Below, piece after piece: positions 8,068 through 18,689 of a stretch of DNA of 64,000 bases (position 1 is its first letter; every line of letters begins with the position of its first letter). Location: the NCBI RefSeq assembly GCF_017356015.1, contig NZ_JAFIQV010000001.1, positions 186,001-250,000 of the forward strand, in the 5' to 3' direction. This DNA is from Azospirillum sp. SYSU D00513 (GTDB taxonomy: Bacteria > Pseudomonadota > Alphaproteobacteria > Azospirillales > Azospirillaceae). Under the pieces are notes generated by a model. That model was not told the origin of the DNA, searched no databases, and saw only the letters and a program-made list of their open reading frames with translations. The position numbers were made by a program, and so were the translations under genes.

Positions 8068-9088
8068 CGGGATCGTCCCTCCACTTTTTGTTGAACGGCT
8101 TTTTCAGATTCGCAAAAATCTTTCCAAGTTTCCGCCTGATGCCGAGGCATTTCGGTCGACGGAGGTGTCCAGAAGATAAGTTGCACTAGCCCTATGACTC
8201 CAACTGTATGGATAAAGCGATCGGGTGCCGAATCATATTGTTACACTTTTAGTTTCCTTATTGTATTAATATATCAATAACACTCGCATCGGCAGAGATA
8301 TATATTAAAATAGCGCAACGTCGGTACTACTCAAAGGGCGTCTTTTAACAATCTTCATACTTATTTAATCTATATAATTCTAACGATTTATCTCAATGCA
8401 GCATTTACGGAGACGACTTTCTTTTCTATTATAAAGATAATCAGGACCACTCGCGTCATCTAAACGAAGTCAGCATTTACTGACATCGCACAATTTATGG
8501 AATTTTCTCTAATTCTTTACGCCCCATCAGGCACCCTGTTATTTCCAATACCACCAGCTTTCCTGATATATGGAAACGCTTGGGCGGCAGAAGGTCAACT
8601 GAATTTTACAAACAAAAAGCTGCACTATATTAAGCCGCATCTTACCATACAAGTATATGCGTTCGACGCAACAGAACACCACCTCCCTTTACCTCACCTC
8701 ATACAGCCTTTGCCCGCTCGGCCCCGCTAATATTCAGAAGACACTCCCAAATACGGCGGCCGCTTCGCACCACACTCGCGCCAAAGCGCCAATTCAAAAA
8801 ATGGCTTCCAATCATCCTTACTTCTAAAAAAGAGAGAATTATGAGGGAAGACAGGCACGAGCTTTCTTGACCTTTCCTGCTATCCTGCGCGCCTTTTCCC
8901 CACGCAGTTGGATTACATACATGTTGACAAGAGCATCTACGAACAACGGGACATCCTCCGATGGTTAAGAAACATTATCATGCACTTGCGTCCCCATGCC
9001 CGAACGAGCGGCGTTGACAAGCCACGGCGGGCCGTCCCATCTTCCGGCCTCGCATTTCGTCCGTGTTGCCAGCCGAACGGGTATAGCC
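8068..9088 (+). other. AT-rich region without a supported gene
   Basis: About 1 kb between the divergent hydrolase-subtilisin gene and dapD. Composition falls sharply: 17 of 60 bases are G or C at 8221-8280 and 13 of 60 at 8341-8400, against roughly 70 percent in flanking genes. Short open frames exist (for example 8497-8730) but lack ribosome sites and protein-like composition. It must hold the promoters of both flanking genes; its AT-richness would suit a nucleoid-associated silencer of foreign DNA. Confidence 0.7.
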
Positions 9089-9931
9089 ATGAGCCACGCC
9101 AGCCTCGAATCCGCCATCAACGCCGCGTGGGAGACCCGCGATACGCTCAACGCCCAGACCACCGGCGCCGCGCGCGACGCGGTGGAGCAGGCGCTGGCCG
9201 GCCTCGACGCCGGCGAGTTCCGCGTCGCCGAGAAGGGTCCCGAGGGCTGGGTCGTGAACCAGTGGCTGAAGAAGGCCGTCCTGCTGTCCTTCCGCCTCTA
9301 CCCGAACGAGACGATCCCCGGCGGCCCCGGCAGCAGCAGCTGGTACGACAAAGTGGCGCCGAAGTTCGAGGGCTGGGACGACGCCCGCTTCCAGGCCGCC
9401 GGCTTCCGCGCCGTGCCGGGCGCCGTCGTGCGCCGCACCGCCTTCATCGCGCCGAGCGTCGTGCTGATGCCGAGCTTCGTGAATGTCGGCGCCTATGTGG
9501 ACCGCAACACGATGGTGGACACCTGGGTCACCGTCGGCTCCTGCGCGCAGATCGGCAAGAACGTCCACCTGTCGGGCGGCGTCGGCATCGGCGGCGTGCT
9601 GGAGCCGCTCCAGGCCAACCCGGTCATCATCGAGGACGACTGCTTCATCGGCGCCCGTTCGGAGATCGTCGAGGGCGTGATCGTCGAGCAGGGCTCGGTC
9701 GTGTCGATGGGCTGCTACATCGGCGCCTCGACCAAGATCATCGACCGCCACACCGGCGAGGTCTTCATCGGCCGCATCCCCGCCTATTCGGTCGTGGTGC
9801 CGGGCAGCCTGCCGGGCAAGCCGCTGCCGGACGGCACGCCGGGGCCGAGCCTCTACTGCTGCGTGATCATCAAGCGCGTGGACGAGAAGACCCGCTCCAA
9901 GACCTCCATCAACGAACTGCTGCGCGACTGA
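9089..9931 (+). CDS. dapD: 2,3,4,5-tetrahydropyridine-2,6-dicarboxylate N-succinyltransferase
   Basis: DapD transfers succinyl from succinyl-CoA to tetrahydrodipicolinate in the lysine and meso-diaminopimelate pathway. The 280-residue length from [15 protein letters not shown] matches the family; an upstream in-frame extension was rejected. A helical N-terminal domain is followed by left-handed beta-helix hexapeptide repeats ([41 protein letters not shown]) and the C-terminal segment [14 protein letters not shown]. dapE begins four bases after the stop, so both steps are co-transcribed. Confidence 0.97.
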   Translation: MSHASLESAINAAWETRDTLNAQTTGAARDAVEQALAGLDAGEFRVAEKGPEGWVVNQWLKKAVLLSFRLYPNETIPGGPGSSSWYDKVAPKFEGWDDARFQAAGFRAVPGAVVRRTAFIAPSVVLMPSFVNVGAYVDRNTMVDTWVTVGSCAQIGKNVHLSGGVGIGGVLEPLQANPVIIEDDCFIGARSEIVEGVIVEQGSVVSMGCYIGASTKIIDRHTGEVFIGRIPAYSVVVPGSLPGKPLPDGTPGPSLYCCVIIKRVDEKTRSKTSINELLRD

Positions 9932-9935
9932 GGCC

Positions 9936-11087
9936 ATGGCGATCGACCCCGTCGCGCTCGCCCAGGACCTCATCCGCTGCCCGAGCGTGACGCCGGCCGA
10001 CGCCGGCGCGCTCGGGCGGCTGGAGGCCGTCCTCACGGGGATGGGCTTCGCCTGCCACCGCCTGCGCTTCGAGGAGCCGGGCACGGAGCCGGTGGAGAAC
10101 CTCTACGCGCGGCTGGGCGACTCAGGCCCGAACCTCTGCTTCGCCGGCCACACCGACGTGGTCCCGCCCGGCGATCCGCGGAGCTGGTCGGTGGAGCCCT
10201 TCGGCGGGATCGTCGCGGGCGGCCGGCTCTACGGCCGGGGCACGGTGGACATGAAGGGCGCCGTCGCGGCCTTCGCCGCCGCCGTGTCCCGCCAGCTGGA
10301 GGAGCATGGCCGGCCCGCCGGCTCCATCAGCTTCCTCATCACCGGGGACGAGGAAGGGGTCGCGATCAACGGCACCCGCAAGGTGCTGGCCTGGCTGAAG
10401 GAGCGCGGCGAGACGCTCGACGCCTGCGTCGTGGGGGAGCCGACCAACCCGAAGGCGCTCGGCGACATGATCAAGATCGGCCGCCGCGGCAGCCTGACCG
10501 GTCATCTGACCGTGCACGGCGCGCAGGGCCACGTCGCCTACCCGCATCTGGCCGACAACCCCCTGCCCCGGCTGGTGCGCATGCTGGCCGCCATCACCGA
10601 AGAGCCGCTGGACGGGGGCACGGAGCATTTCCAGCCCTCCACCCTGGCGCTGACGACCATCGACGTCGGCAACGGGGCCACCAACGTGATCCCGGCGCAG
10701 GGCAAGGCCACCTTCAACATCCGCTTCAACGACGCCCACACGGCGGCGGGGCTGGAGGCGTGGCTGCGCGCGAAGTTCGACGCGGTTGGCGGCTCCTACG
10801 ACCTGCGCATGCACCTGTCCGGCGACAGCTTCGTGACCCCGCCCGGCCCGCTGACCGAACTGGTGGCCGACGCGGTCGAGGAGGTCACCGGCCGGCGGCC
10901 CGAATATTCCACCACCGGCGGCACCTCGGACGCGCGCTTCATCAAGGATTTCTGCCCGGTGGTGGAGCTGGGCCTCGTCGGCCAGACCATGCACAAGGTG
11001 GACGAGCATGTGGCGCTGGACGACCTGCGCCGGCTGACCGACATTTACGCGGCGATCCTGCGCGATGCCTTCGGCAGGATCGCCTGA
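9936..11087 (+). CDS. dapE: Succinyl-diaminopimelate desuccinylase
   Basis: DapE removes succinate from N-succinyl-LL-diaminopimelate, the step after the DapD/DapC reactions. The 383-residue M20 metallopeptidase has the metal motifs [21 protein letters not shown] and TGDEEG, the dimerisation-domain segment [11 protein letters not shown], and the late TSDARF and HKVDEH ligand region. It follows dapD with a four-base gap. A membrane protein gene starts 30 bases downstream and may be in the same transcript. Confidence 0.97.
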   Translation: MAIDPVALAQDLIRCPSVTPADAGALGRLEAVLTGMGFACHRLRFEEPGTEPVENLYARLGDSGPNLCFAGHTDVVPPGDPRSWSVEPFGGIVAGGRLYGRGTVDMKGAVAAFAAAVSRQLEEHGRPAGSISFLITGDEEGVAINGTRKVLAWLKERGETLDACVVGEPTNPKALGDMIKIGRRGSLTGHLTVHGAQGHVAYPHLADNPLPRLVRMLAAITEEPLDGGTEHFQPSTLALTTIDVGNGATNVIPAQGKATFNIRFNDAHTAAGLEAWLRAKFDAVGGSYDLRMHLSGDSFVTPPGPLTELVADAVEEVTGRRPEYSTTGGTSDARFIKDFCPVVELGLVGQTMHKVDEHVALDDLRRLTDIYAAILRDAFGRIA

Positions 11088-11117
11088 TGCCCGCCCTTTC
11101 CTTCCGGTGACCCCTTC

Positions 11118-11684
11118 ATGCTGACCGCCCGGGACGTGGTTCGTTCGGTGTTCGGCGCCTACCGTCTGGCGCTCTTCGACCCGGGGGGGCTGGACAGCAT
11201 GGACCGGACGCCGGAGGGGGCTCTGCGCTCCTTCTACGCGGCGGTCATCGTGCTGCCGGCCTACGCGCTGATGCTGGCGATCCGCCTGTGGCCGGCCGTG
11301 GGGAACACGCCATTCCTCAACATCGTGGTGGTCGAAGGCATCGCCTATGTGGTGAGCTGGACGGCCTTCCCGGTGCTGATGCACCTGCTGACCGGGCTGA
11401 TCGACCGGTCACCGCGCTATCCCGGCTTCATCTGCGCCTACAACTGGTCGTCGGTCGTGCAGATGGCGGTATACCTGCCCGTCGTGGTGCTGTCGGCCAC
11501 GGGCCTGCTGCCGGAGGGGCTGGCGGAGGGGCTGGTGTTCGGCGTCATGATGGCGATGCTGACCTACCAATGGTTCGTGATGCGCACCGCGCTGGAGGTC
11601 AGCGGCCTCCAGGCGGCCGGCTTCGTGATGGTGGACCTGTTCCTGTCGGCGACGATCAGCGGCTACGCCGACGGGCTTCTCTGA
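11118..11684 (+). CDS. Hypothetical multi-pass membrane protein
   Basis: A 188-residue hydrophobic protein with about five predicted membrane segments (for example YAAVIVLPAYALMLAIRLW, VVVEGIAYVVSWTAFPVL, VQMAVYLPVVVLSATGLL, GLVFGVMMAMLTYQWFV). The arrangement and short charged N-terminus resemble Yip1-like membrane proteins, but no diagnostic motif is visible, so the family is unassigned. It lies 30 bases after dapE and is probably co-transcribed; a role in cell-wall precursor supply cannot be inferred from this alone. Confidence 0.8.
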   Translation: MLTARDVVRSVFGAYRLALFDPGGLDSMDRTPEGALRSFYAAVIVLPAYALMLAIRLWPAVGNTPFLNIVVVEGIAYVVSWTAFPVLMHLLTGLIDRSPRYPGFICAYNWSSVVQMAVYLPVVVLSATGLLPEGLAEGLVFGVMMAMLTYQWFVMRTALEVSGLQAAGFVMVDLFLSATISGYADGLL

Positions 11685-11829
11685 CGGTACCCTTGCGGCC
11701 CCGGATGAAACTCCGCGCATTCGCGCCGAATTTCGCGTAATCCCGAAAAAACACCTTTTATCCCGGAATGCCGGTTACCGAATCGCCGCCCCGCTTGTTT
11801 ATCCCCGGTGCATTGCGAAAGGGTTCGGC

Positions 11830-12732
11830 ATGGCGGCGGGCAGCACGGCAAGGGATGGCGGGAACCCGTTCGCGGCGATGGACGCCGAGACGCTTACCCG
11901 GTCCTTCGCCGACCGGGTGCGGGAAGCCATCACCCGCGACGAGCTGAGGCTGGCCTACCAGCCCCAGGCGGACACGGAAACCGGCCGGCTGGCCGGGTTC
12001 GAGGCGCTGGCGCGCTGGCGCCTGTCGGACGGCACCGTCATCCCGCCGGACGTCTTCATACCCATGGCCGAGTCGAACGCGGCGATCCACGTGCTCGGCG
12101 AATGGGCACTGCGCCGCGCCTGCGAGACGGCGGCCGGCTGGATGCGCGACGGCACCGCCGACGTGCCCGTCGCCGTCAACCTCTCGCCCCGCCAGCTCGA
12201 CGTTCCCGGCTTCGCCCGCACGGTGCTGGGGGTGCTGGCCGAGACCGGCCTGCCCGCCGACCGGCTGAAGCTGGAACTGACGGAGACCGCCGCCTACGAC
12301 CACAGCGCCGAGGCGCGCGAGACGCTGACCCAGCTCCGCGGGGCCGGCGTGCGGCTGGTGCTGGACGATTTCGGGACGGGCTATTCCTCGCTGGCGCTGC
12401 TGCGCCGGGTGCCCTTGGAGGCGCTGAAGATCGACAAGATCTTCGTCAAGGACATGGTGGAGAACCGCGACGCCGCCGCCATCGTGCAGGCGGTCATCGG
12501 GCTGGCCCACGCGCTGGGGCTCCAGGTGATCGCCGAAGGGGTGGAGACGCCCGAGCAGCGGAGCTTCCTGCGCGCCTACCGTTGCGACCGCATCCAGGGC
12601 TACCTGCTGTCTCCGGCGCTGCCGCCCGAAGAGGTCCCCGGCTTCCTCTCTCGGACCTTCAGCGCACTTGGCAACGCGCCGGGCGGCGCGTCCATCAGCG
12701 CGCCTGGCGGCGTTCCGCCGACAGGCGGATGA
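11830..12732 (+). CDS. EAL-domain cyclic-di-GMP phosphodiesterase
   Basis: A 300-residue single-domain EAL protein, cytosolic. Catalytic and metal residues look complete: EAL in GFEALARW, Asn in VNLSPRQL, Glu in LELTET, DDFGTGYSS (loop 6 conserved), Lys in LKIDKIFV, and AEGVET. It is therefore expected to hydrolyse cyclic-di-GMP to pGpG. There is no sensor domain, so control must come from expression or partners. Its last 38 bases overlap the convergent Nudix gene tail to tail. Confidence 0.93.
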   Translation: MAAGSTARDGGNPFAAMDAETLTRSFADRVREAITRDELRLAYQPQADTETGRLAGFEALARWRLSDGTVIPPDVFIPMAESNAAIHVLGEWALRRACETAAGWMRDGTADVPVAVNLSPRQLDVPGFARTVLGVLAETGLPADRLKLELTETAAYDHSAEARETLTQLRGAGVRLVLDDFGTGYSSLALLRRVPLEALKIDKIFVKDMVENRDAAAIVQAVIGLAHALGLQVIAEGVETPEQRSFLRAYRCDRIQGYLLSPALPPEEVPGFLSRTFSALGNAPGGASISAPGGVPPTGG

Positions 12733-13162
12733 CGCGCTGCGTCTGGTCCCATTCCGTCAGCTCGCCCACCTCCTCGACCGTCGCCCAGACCGCCTCCAGC
12801 GCGTCGTCGGCGCAGACCGCCTCCCCCTCCGGGCATTCGGCCGCCACCTCGACGATGGTGTAGTGGTAGTGGACCCGGCCCGTCTCGTCGGGCGTGATGG
12901 AGTCGACGACGGTGACCACCTCGGTCGGAACGACCTGGAGGCCGGTCTCCTCCAGCGCCTCGCGCACCGCCGTCTCGAACACCGTCTCCCCCACGGACTG
13001 CGCGCCGCCCGGCAGGCTCCAGTGCCCCATCCGCGGCGGACGGCCGCGGCGGATCAGCAGGACGCGGTCGCCGCGCCAGATGATGACGCCCACCCCGACC
13101 CAGGGGCGGTCGGGATACTCGCGCGCGGCGCGGTCCGTGACGATGGGCGTGGTCTCGGTCAT
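12695..13162 (-). CDS. Nudix hydrolase
   Basis: A 155-residue Nudix enzyme with a perfect Nudix box, GGAQSVGETVFETAV then REALEETGL, preceded by the typical beta strand VLLIRRGRPPRMGHWSLPGG. These enzymes hydrolyse nucleoside diphosphates linked to another moiety; the substrate here cannot be told. The start MTETTPIVTDRAAREYPDRPW at 13162 gives a normal length; the frame stays open further upstream but would run into the divergent transporter's promoter region and coding sequence. Confidence 0.92.
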   Translation of the reverse strand: MTETTPIVTDRAAREYPDRPWVGVGVIIWRGDRVLLIRRGRPPRMGHWSLPGGAQSVGETVFETAVREALEETGLQVVPTEVVTVVDSITPDETGRVHYHYTIVEVAAECPEGEAVCADDALEAVWATVEEVGELTEWDQTQRVIRLSAERRQAR

Positions 13163-13340
13163 GGCGTTCCCTCGAATGGCCGTTCGCCCGGACGCTAACC
13201 CAAGGGTCGCGCCGCGCGCCAGCGCGGCATGCTCCGCGAGCATGGGTCCCATTCCCTTTCCTATTCTTCGGCATTTCCGCTTCTTTCCGATCCTCCGCCG
13301 GACGTATCGTTTCGCGATATCCTCGGGGGAAGGAACGAGC

Positions 13341-14597
13341 ATGAGCAGCACACTCCAGACCGGCGGGAACAAGCCGGCGGCGGCCTGGCGGACGACCGGC
13401 TTCGTGATCGCCTGCGGCTGCCTGATCGCGCTGCTCGGTTTCGGGCCGCGCTCCAGCATGGGCTTCTTCATCGGGCCGCTGTCGGCGGAGAACGGCTGGG
13501 GCCGCGACGTCTTCGCGCTGGCCGTGGCCATCCAGAACATCCTGTGGGGTGCGGGCGGCCCGATCGCGGGCGCGCTGGCCGACCGTTACGGCCCGGCCCG
13601 CGTGCTGGCCGGCGGCGGGCTGCTCTACGCGCTCGGCCTCGTCCTGATGCCGTTGTCCGCCACGCCGGGCATGCTGTATCTGACCGGCGGCGTGCTGATC
13701 GGGCTCGGCCTGTCGGCGGCATCCTTCGGCATCGTCATCGCCGGCTTCAGCCGCATCGTCCCGCCGGAGAAGCGCTCCTGGTCGATGGGCATCGCGACCG
13801 CCGCCGGGTCGATGGGCCAGTTCCTCTTCGCGCCGCTGAGCCAGGGCTTCATCGCCGCCTATGGCTGGCAGACGGCGCTGATGCTGCTGGGCGCCACGCT
13901 GCTTCTGATCCCGCTGCTGGCGGCCTCATTCGCCGGGACGGGCGGGCTCAAGGGCGGCGGGGTGGTCACTGGCGCCGACATCGGTTTCGCCGCCGCGGTC
14001 CGCCAAGCCTTCCGGCACCGCAGCTACGTGCTTCTGGTCACGGGCTTCTTCGTCTGCGGCTTCCAGCTCGCCTTCGTCACCGTGCACCTGCCGCCCTACC
14101 TGACGGCGGCCGGCATCTCGCCGGGCCTCGCCGCATGGGCGCTGGCGCTGATCGGGCTGTTCAACGTCGTGGGCTCCTACACGGCGGGCGTGCTGGGCAA
14201 CCGGGTCAGCAAGCGCTACCTGCTCTGCGCCAACTATTTCTTCCGGGGCGTCGCCACCATCCTGTTCATCACGCTGCCGATCACGCCGGTGACGGTGCTG
14301 CTCTATTCGGCGGCCATGGGGCTGCTGTGGCTGTCCACCGTGCCGCCGACCTCCGGCCTCGTGGCGCTGATGTTCGGCACGCGCTATCTCGGCATGCTCT
14401 ACGGCTTCGCCTTCTTCAGCCACCAAGTCGGCGGCTTCCTCGGCGTCTATCTCGGCGGCTACCTGTACGAGCGCACGGGCAATTACGACATCGTCTGGTG
14501 GGCCAGCGTCGTGCTCGCCCTGGCCTCGGCCGCCGTGCACTGGCCAATCGAGGAGAAGCCGGCCCCGGCGCTCGCCGCCGGCGAGGCGAAGGCCTGA
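13341..14597 (+). CDS. MFS transporter, monocarboxylate-type
   Basis: A 418-residue major facilitator with about 12 membrane segments, starting MSSTLQTGGNKPAAAW after GGGGAAGGA. The loop 2-3 signature GALADRYGPARVLAGGG is present and NGWGRDVFALAVAIQN after the first helix resembles the oxalate/formate and monocarboxylate porter group. Substrate is unknown. The upstream 178 bases separate it from the divergent Nudix gene and hold a short inverted repeat TATCG/CGATA at 13305-13319. Confidence 0.9.
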   Translation: MSSTLQTGGNKPAAAWRTTGFVIACGCLIALLGFGPRSSMGFFIGPLSAENGWGRDVFALAVAIQNILWGAGGPIAGALADRYGPARVLAGGGLLYALGLVLMPLSATPGMLYLTGGVLIGLGLSAASFGIVIAGFSRIVPPEKRSWSMGIATAAGSMGQFLFAPLSQGFIAAYGWQTALMLLGATLLLIPLLAASFAGTGGLKGGGVVTGADIGFAAAVRQAFRHRSYVLLVTGFFVCGFQLAFVTVHLPPYLTAAGISPGLAAWALALIGLFNVVGSYTAGVLGNRVSKRYLLCANYFFRGVATILFITLPITPVTVLLYSAAMGLLWLSTVPPTSGLVALMFGTRYLGMLYGFAFFSHQVGGFLGVYLGGYLYERTGNYDIVWWASVVLALASAAVHWPIEEKPAPALAAGEAKA

Positions 14598-14620
14598 GCC
14601 GCCCGCACGGGAGTTCCGTC

Positions 14621-15034
14621 ATGACCGACGCCCCAGCCCACCCATCCGCCCCCGCACCCAGCCCCGGGCACGGCTTCGCCCTGGCGCTGGGCGGGGCGGT
14701 GCTCGCCCTGTGGCTGGGGCTGATGGGCTGGACGCTGAACGAGGCCGCGCTGGAGCGGGAGGCCGGGGGCACGGTACTCGCCGTCTTCCCGCCGGGCACC
14801 CCCGACGGGGAGGTCTTCGCCGCCGTGCTGCGCGCCGGCGGCCAGCCGGTCCGCAAGAGCTGGATCTCCTTCGCCTGGGTCGCCAAGGGGGACGAGCCCG
14901 GCTTCGTCGGCCGCCTCCAGGAACAGGGCGCGCTGGCCGCCTACGGCGAGATGCCGCTCGGCCCCGCGCTGGGCGGCTGCGCGGTGGTGTCGCTGGACGA
15001 CGACCGCCCCGCGCGCTTCCGCCCGAACATCTGA
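14621..15034 (+). CDS. Small hypothetical single-pass membrane protein
   Basis: A 137-residue protein with a proline-rich N-terminus, one hydrophobic segment (FALALGGAVLALWLGLMGW, about residues 19-37) and a soluble domain. It starts 23 bases after the transporter stop and is likely in its operon. The soluble part (TVLAVFPPGTPDGEVFAAVLRAGG, PVRKSWISFAWVAKGDEPGFVGRL) looks like a small regulatory fold, but I recognise no family. Confidence 0.75.
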   Translation: MTDAPAHPSAPAPSPGHGFALALGGAVLALWLGLMGWTLNEAALEREAGGTVLAVFPPGTPDGEVFAAVLRAGGQPVRKSWISFAWVAKGDEPGFVGRLQEQGALAAYGEMPLGPALGGCAVVSLDDDRPARFRPNI

Positions 15035-15052
15035 ACGCTTCCGCCACGCCAT

Positions 15053-15088
15053 GAAAAAGGGCTCCTTCCCCGCCGGGAAGGAGCCCTT
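15053..15088 (-). terminator. Rho-independent terminator after phaB
   Basis: A 14-bp perfect stem, AAGGGCTCCTTCCC (15057-15070) and GGGAAGGAGCCCTT (15075-15088), runs into TTTTTC on the minus strand, 22 bases past the phaB stop. It could also serve the convergent small membrane-protein gene. Confidence 0.85.
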
Positions 15089-15110
15089 GCCGTGAGGCGC
15101 TTGCGCCCGG

Positions 15111-15833
15111 TCAGTACATGTGCTGGCCGCCGTTGATCGACAGGGTGGCGCCGGTGATGAAGCCGGCGTCGTCGGCGACCAGGAACAGCACGCCGCGGGC
15201 GATCTCCTCTGCCTTGCCGAGGCGGCCGACGGGGACGCGCGCGACGATCTTCTCCAGCACGTTGGCCGGAACGGCGCGCACCATGTCCGTGTCGATGTAG
15301 CCCGGCGCGATGGCGTTCACGGTGATGCCCTTGGCGGCACCCTCCTGGGCGAGCGCCTTGGTGAAGCCGTGGATGCCGGACTTGGCGGCGGCGTAGTTGA
15401 CCTGGCCGTACTGGCCGGCCTGGCCGTTGATCGAGCCGATGTTGACGATGCGGCCGAAGCCGCGCTCGCGCATGCCCTCGATCACGTTGCGGCTGAGGTT
15501 GAAGCAGGAGGTCAGGTTGGTGTCGATGACCTCCTTCCACTGCTGGTGCGACATGCGGTGGATGACGCCGTCGCGGGTGATGCCCGCGTTGTTGACGAGC
15601 ACGTCGATCGGCCCCAGTTCGGCCGCGATGCGGGCGCAGCCCTCCTTCACCGCCTCGAAGTCGGAGACGTCGAACTTGTAGGCGGCGATGCCCGTGCGCT
15701 CCGAGAACTCGCGGGCCTTCTCGTCGTTGCCGCCGTAATTCGCCGCGACCGTGTAGCCGGCGTTCTTCAGCGCGACCGAGATCGCCTCGCCGATGCCGCG
15801 CGTTCCTCCGGTGACCAGTGCAACTCGTGCCAT
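15111..15833 (-). CDS. phaB: Acetoacetyl-CoA reductase
   Basis: PhaB reduces acetoacetyl-CoA to (R)-3-hydroxybutyryl-CoA with NADPH for polyhydroxybutyrate synthesis. The 240-residue short-chain dehydrogenase has TGGTRGIG at the cofactor site, NNAGITRD, the catalytic Ser in IVNIGSINGQ, YAAAK (Tyr-Lys), and the family C-terminus ATLSINGGQHMY. It lies downstream of phaA with its own terminator between them, so phaB may have its own promoter or be expressed by readthrough. Confidence 0.97.
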   Translation of the reverse strand: MARVALVTGGTRGIGEAISVALKNAGYTVAANYGGNDEKAREFSERTGIAAYKFDVSDFEAVKEGCARIAAELGPIDVLVNNAGITRDGVIHRMSHQQWKEVIDTNLTSCFNLSRNVIEGMRERGFGRIVNIGSINGQAGQYGQVNYAAAKSGIHGFTKALAQEGAAKGITVNAIAPGYIDTDMVRAVPANVLEKIVARVPVGRLGKAEEIARGVLFLVADDAGFITGATLSINGGQHMY

Positions 15834-15906
15834 TCTTCTTGTCTCCCTGCCGAACCGATTGTTCTAAGAACCGGGGCTTGCCCGCCCCGTTGCGGCCGTT
15901 CGCCGT

Positions 15907-15938
15907 AAAAAAGGCCGTTTCCCCGGAAGGAAACGGCC
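15907..15938 (-). terminator. Rho-independent terminator between phaA and phaB
   Basis: GGCCGTTTCC (15913-15922) pairs with GGAAACGGCC (15929-15938) and is followed on the minus strand by six Ts. It lies 11 bases past the phaA stop, splitting phaA and phaB transcription at least partly. Confidence 0.85.
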
Positions 15939-15948
15939 CGAACCCTTG

Positions 15949-17124
<1,176 letters not shown>

Positions 17125-17233
17125 AAGAGCGCTCCTCAATGACGGATTTATTATGATTTCGATGGATGCGACACTCTTCCTTTACACCTTAAGCGCATGC
17201 TTTTGGGCGCGCAAGGCACCCGTCGGACGAGAA

Positions 17234-18466
17234 CTAGTCCGCCGAGCTAAGCCATTCGTATAGGGGCTGCCAGACCTCTTCCTCTGCCCTTGTGCTCACC
17301 ACCATCCCGATATGCCCGAGGGGCGGGTGGAGCGTCCGCGCTCCGGGGATCGCCCGCGCCAGCGCCAGGGCGGAGGCCGGCGGCACGATCCGGTCCTGCT
17401 CGGGGATGAGGGCCAGCGTGGGCAGCGCGAGGCGCCGGGGCTCCACCGGCGCGCCCGCGACCAGCCAGCGGCCCCGCGCCGGACCGTTGCCGCCGTACCA
17501 TCCCTCCAGCGCTTCGCGCGCCACGGCGGCGGCCAGCGGGACGCCGTCGTTCAGCCAGTCCTCCAACGCCACGAAGGCGCGCGCCTCGGCGCCGTCCGGC
17601 GGGAGCCGGGCGAAGCGGCTGAACTTCCGCAGGGCCAGGAGCGGATCAAGTCCTGTGAAAAGGGCCTGGATGGCGTCGGCCGGCATCTCGCCCCAGCCTT
17701 CCAGCAGGGGCCGGAAGGGCGCGAAGGCCGCCGCAGCACGGCGTGCCGCCTCGCCATCCCCCGTATGGAAGTCCCAGGGCGTCGCCATGAGAACGAGCGC
17801 CGCGACCTGGTCCGGCCGGCGCTGGGCCAGCGCCGTCGTGAGCAGCCCGCCCATGCAGTAGCCGGCCACCGCCACCGGCCCACCGGCCCGCTCCACCGCT
17901 GCGGCCAGTGCGCGCTCCAGCCGGCCGGCGACGAGATCGGTCAGGGTGAAGCGCCGCTCCGCCGGGCCGGGCGTGCCCCAGTCCAGCAGCAGCGGCCGGA
18001 CGTCGCGGGCGGCCAGCCAGCGCATCAGGCTGCGCTCCGCCGAGAGGTCGAGGATGTAGTGGCGGTTCACCAGCGACGGCACGAAGAGCACCGTCCGCGC
18101 GCCCGCCCCCCGCTCCCCCGCCGGGCCGGACGGGCCATAGTCGAGCAGGCGGGCGGCCCCCTCCGTCCAGACCTCCGGCGGGTCGGGCAGCGCGCGGCGG
18201 TAGGGGTGGCGGCGGTAGCGCTCCATCCCCGTCAGGAAGAGATCGAGCCGGGCGCGGACCTCGCGGTCAAGCGCCCGGCGGAGGGCGTCGGCGTCGGCCC
18301 CGAGCGCCTGGTTCCGCAGCGTCTGGCCGCGCTCGCGGAGATGGGGACTCCAGGGCAGCAAGCCGTTCTTCCAGAGCGGCAACGCGGCGATGGAGCCCGG
18401 CAAGGCCATCGTCGCCGCCCACAGGTGCAGGGGAAGCGGGCGCGGCCCCATCCGTGCTGCGCTCAT
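17234..18466 (-). CDS. PHA synthase-like alpha/beta hydrolase
   Basis: A 410-residue PhaC-related protein. The lipase-like box is GYCMGG with Cys204 as nucleophile, as in polyhydroxyalkanoate synthases; the acid is likely in IPEQDRIVPP and the His in PLGHIGMV. It is shorter than class I PhaC and lacks the long N-terminal domain, closer to the catalytic subunit of class III/IV enzymes. Its location upstream of phaA and phaB supports a polymerase or PHA-related role; a depolymerase is the main alternative. The start MSAARMGPRPLPLHLW lies inside the upstream small gene, so about 200 bases are read in two frames. Confidence 0.85.
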   Translation of the reverse strand: MSAARMGPRPLPLHLWAATMALPGSIAALPLWKNGLLPWSPHLRERGQTLRNQALGADADALRRALDREVRARLDLFLTGMERYRRHPYRRALPDPPEVWTEGAARLLDYGPSGPAGERGAGARTVLFVPSLVNRHYILDLSAERSLMRWLAARDVRPLLLDWGTPGPAERRFTLTDLVAGRLERALAAAVERAGGPVAVAGYCMGGLLTTALAQRRPDQVAALVLMATPWDFHTGDGEAARRAAAAFAPFRPLLEGWGEMPADAIQALFTGLDPLLALRKFSRFARLPPDGAEARAFVALEDWLNDGVPLAAAVAREALEGWYGGNGPARGRWLVAGAPVEPRRLALPTLALIPEQDRIVPPASALALARAIPGARTLHPPLGHIGMVVSTRAEEEVWQPLYEWLSSAD

Positions 18467-18689
18467 CGGACACACCCCCCTGCGGTTCGCCCCCCGCCGC
18501 ACCCGTGGCCATAAACGCCCCGTGCGGCGGCGTGAAGGCCCCTTCCCCCATCAGGCGGAGGAAGCGCGCCATCCCCTCGGCGGCGGCCGGGTCCGTGGCG
18601 GCGGCGGTCAGCTGCTCCTGCCAGAGGTCGAGGAAGCGGCGGGCGAGTTCGTCCGCGGAGGGAGGGTCGGAGTCGCTGGGGTCGGCCAT
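18267..18689 (-). CDS. Small coiled-coil protein overlapping the phaC-like gene (PhaE-like candidate)
   Basis: A 140-residue reading frame starting MADPSDSDPPSADELARRFLDLW. The first half is helical (ARRFLDLWQEQLTAAATDPAAAEGMARFLRLMG); the second holds a heptad coiled coil, LAGLHRRVAALEERLAALE, before a basic tail. A helical region plus coiled coil next to a short PhaC recalls the PhaE or granule-associated partner subunits, but there is no decisive motif. It shares 200 bases with the phaC-like gene in another frame. A GTG nine bases upstream is an alternative start. Confidence 0.6.
   Translation of the reverse strand: MADPSDSDPPSADELARRFLDLWQEQLTAAATDPAAAEGMARFLRLMGEGAFTPPHGAFMATGAAGGEPQGGVSDERSTDGAAPASPAPVGGDDGLAGLHRRVAALEERLAALESPSPRARPDAAEPGARGRRRRPPPGA

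Noticed and set aside
8497..8730. 77-codon ORF in the AT-rich region
   Set aside because: No ribosome site, odd composition and no recognisable fold; AT-rich DNA with few stops by chance explains it.
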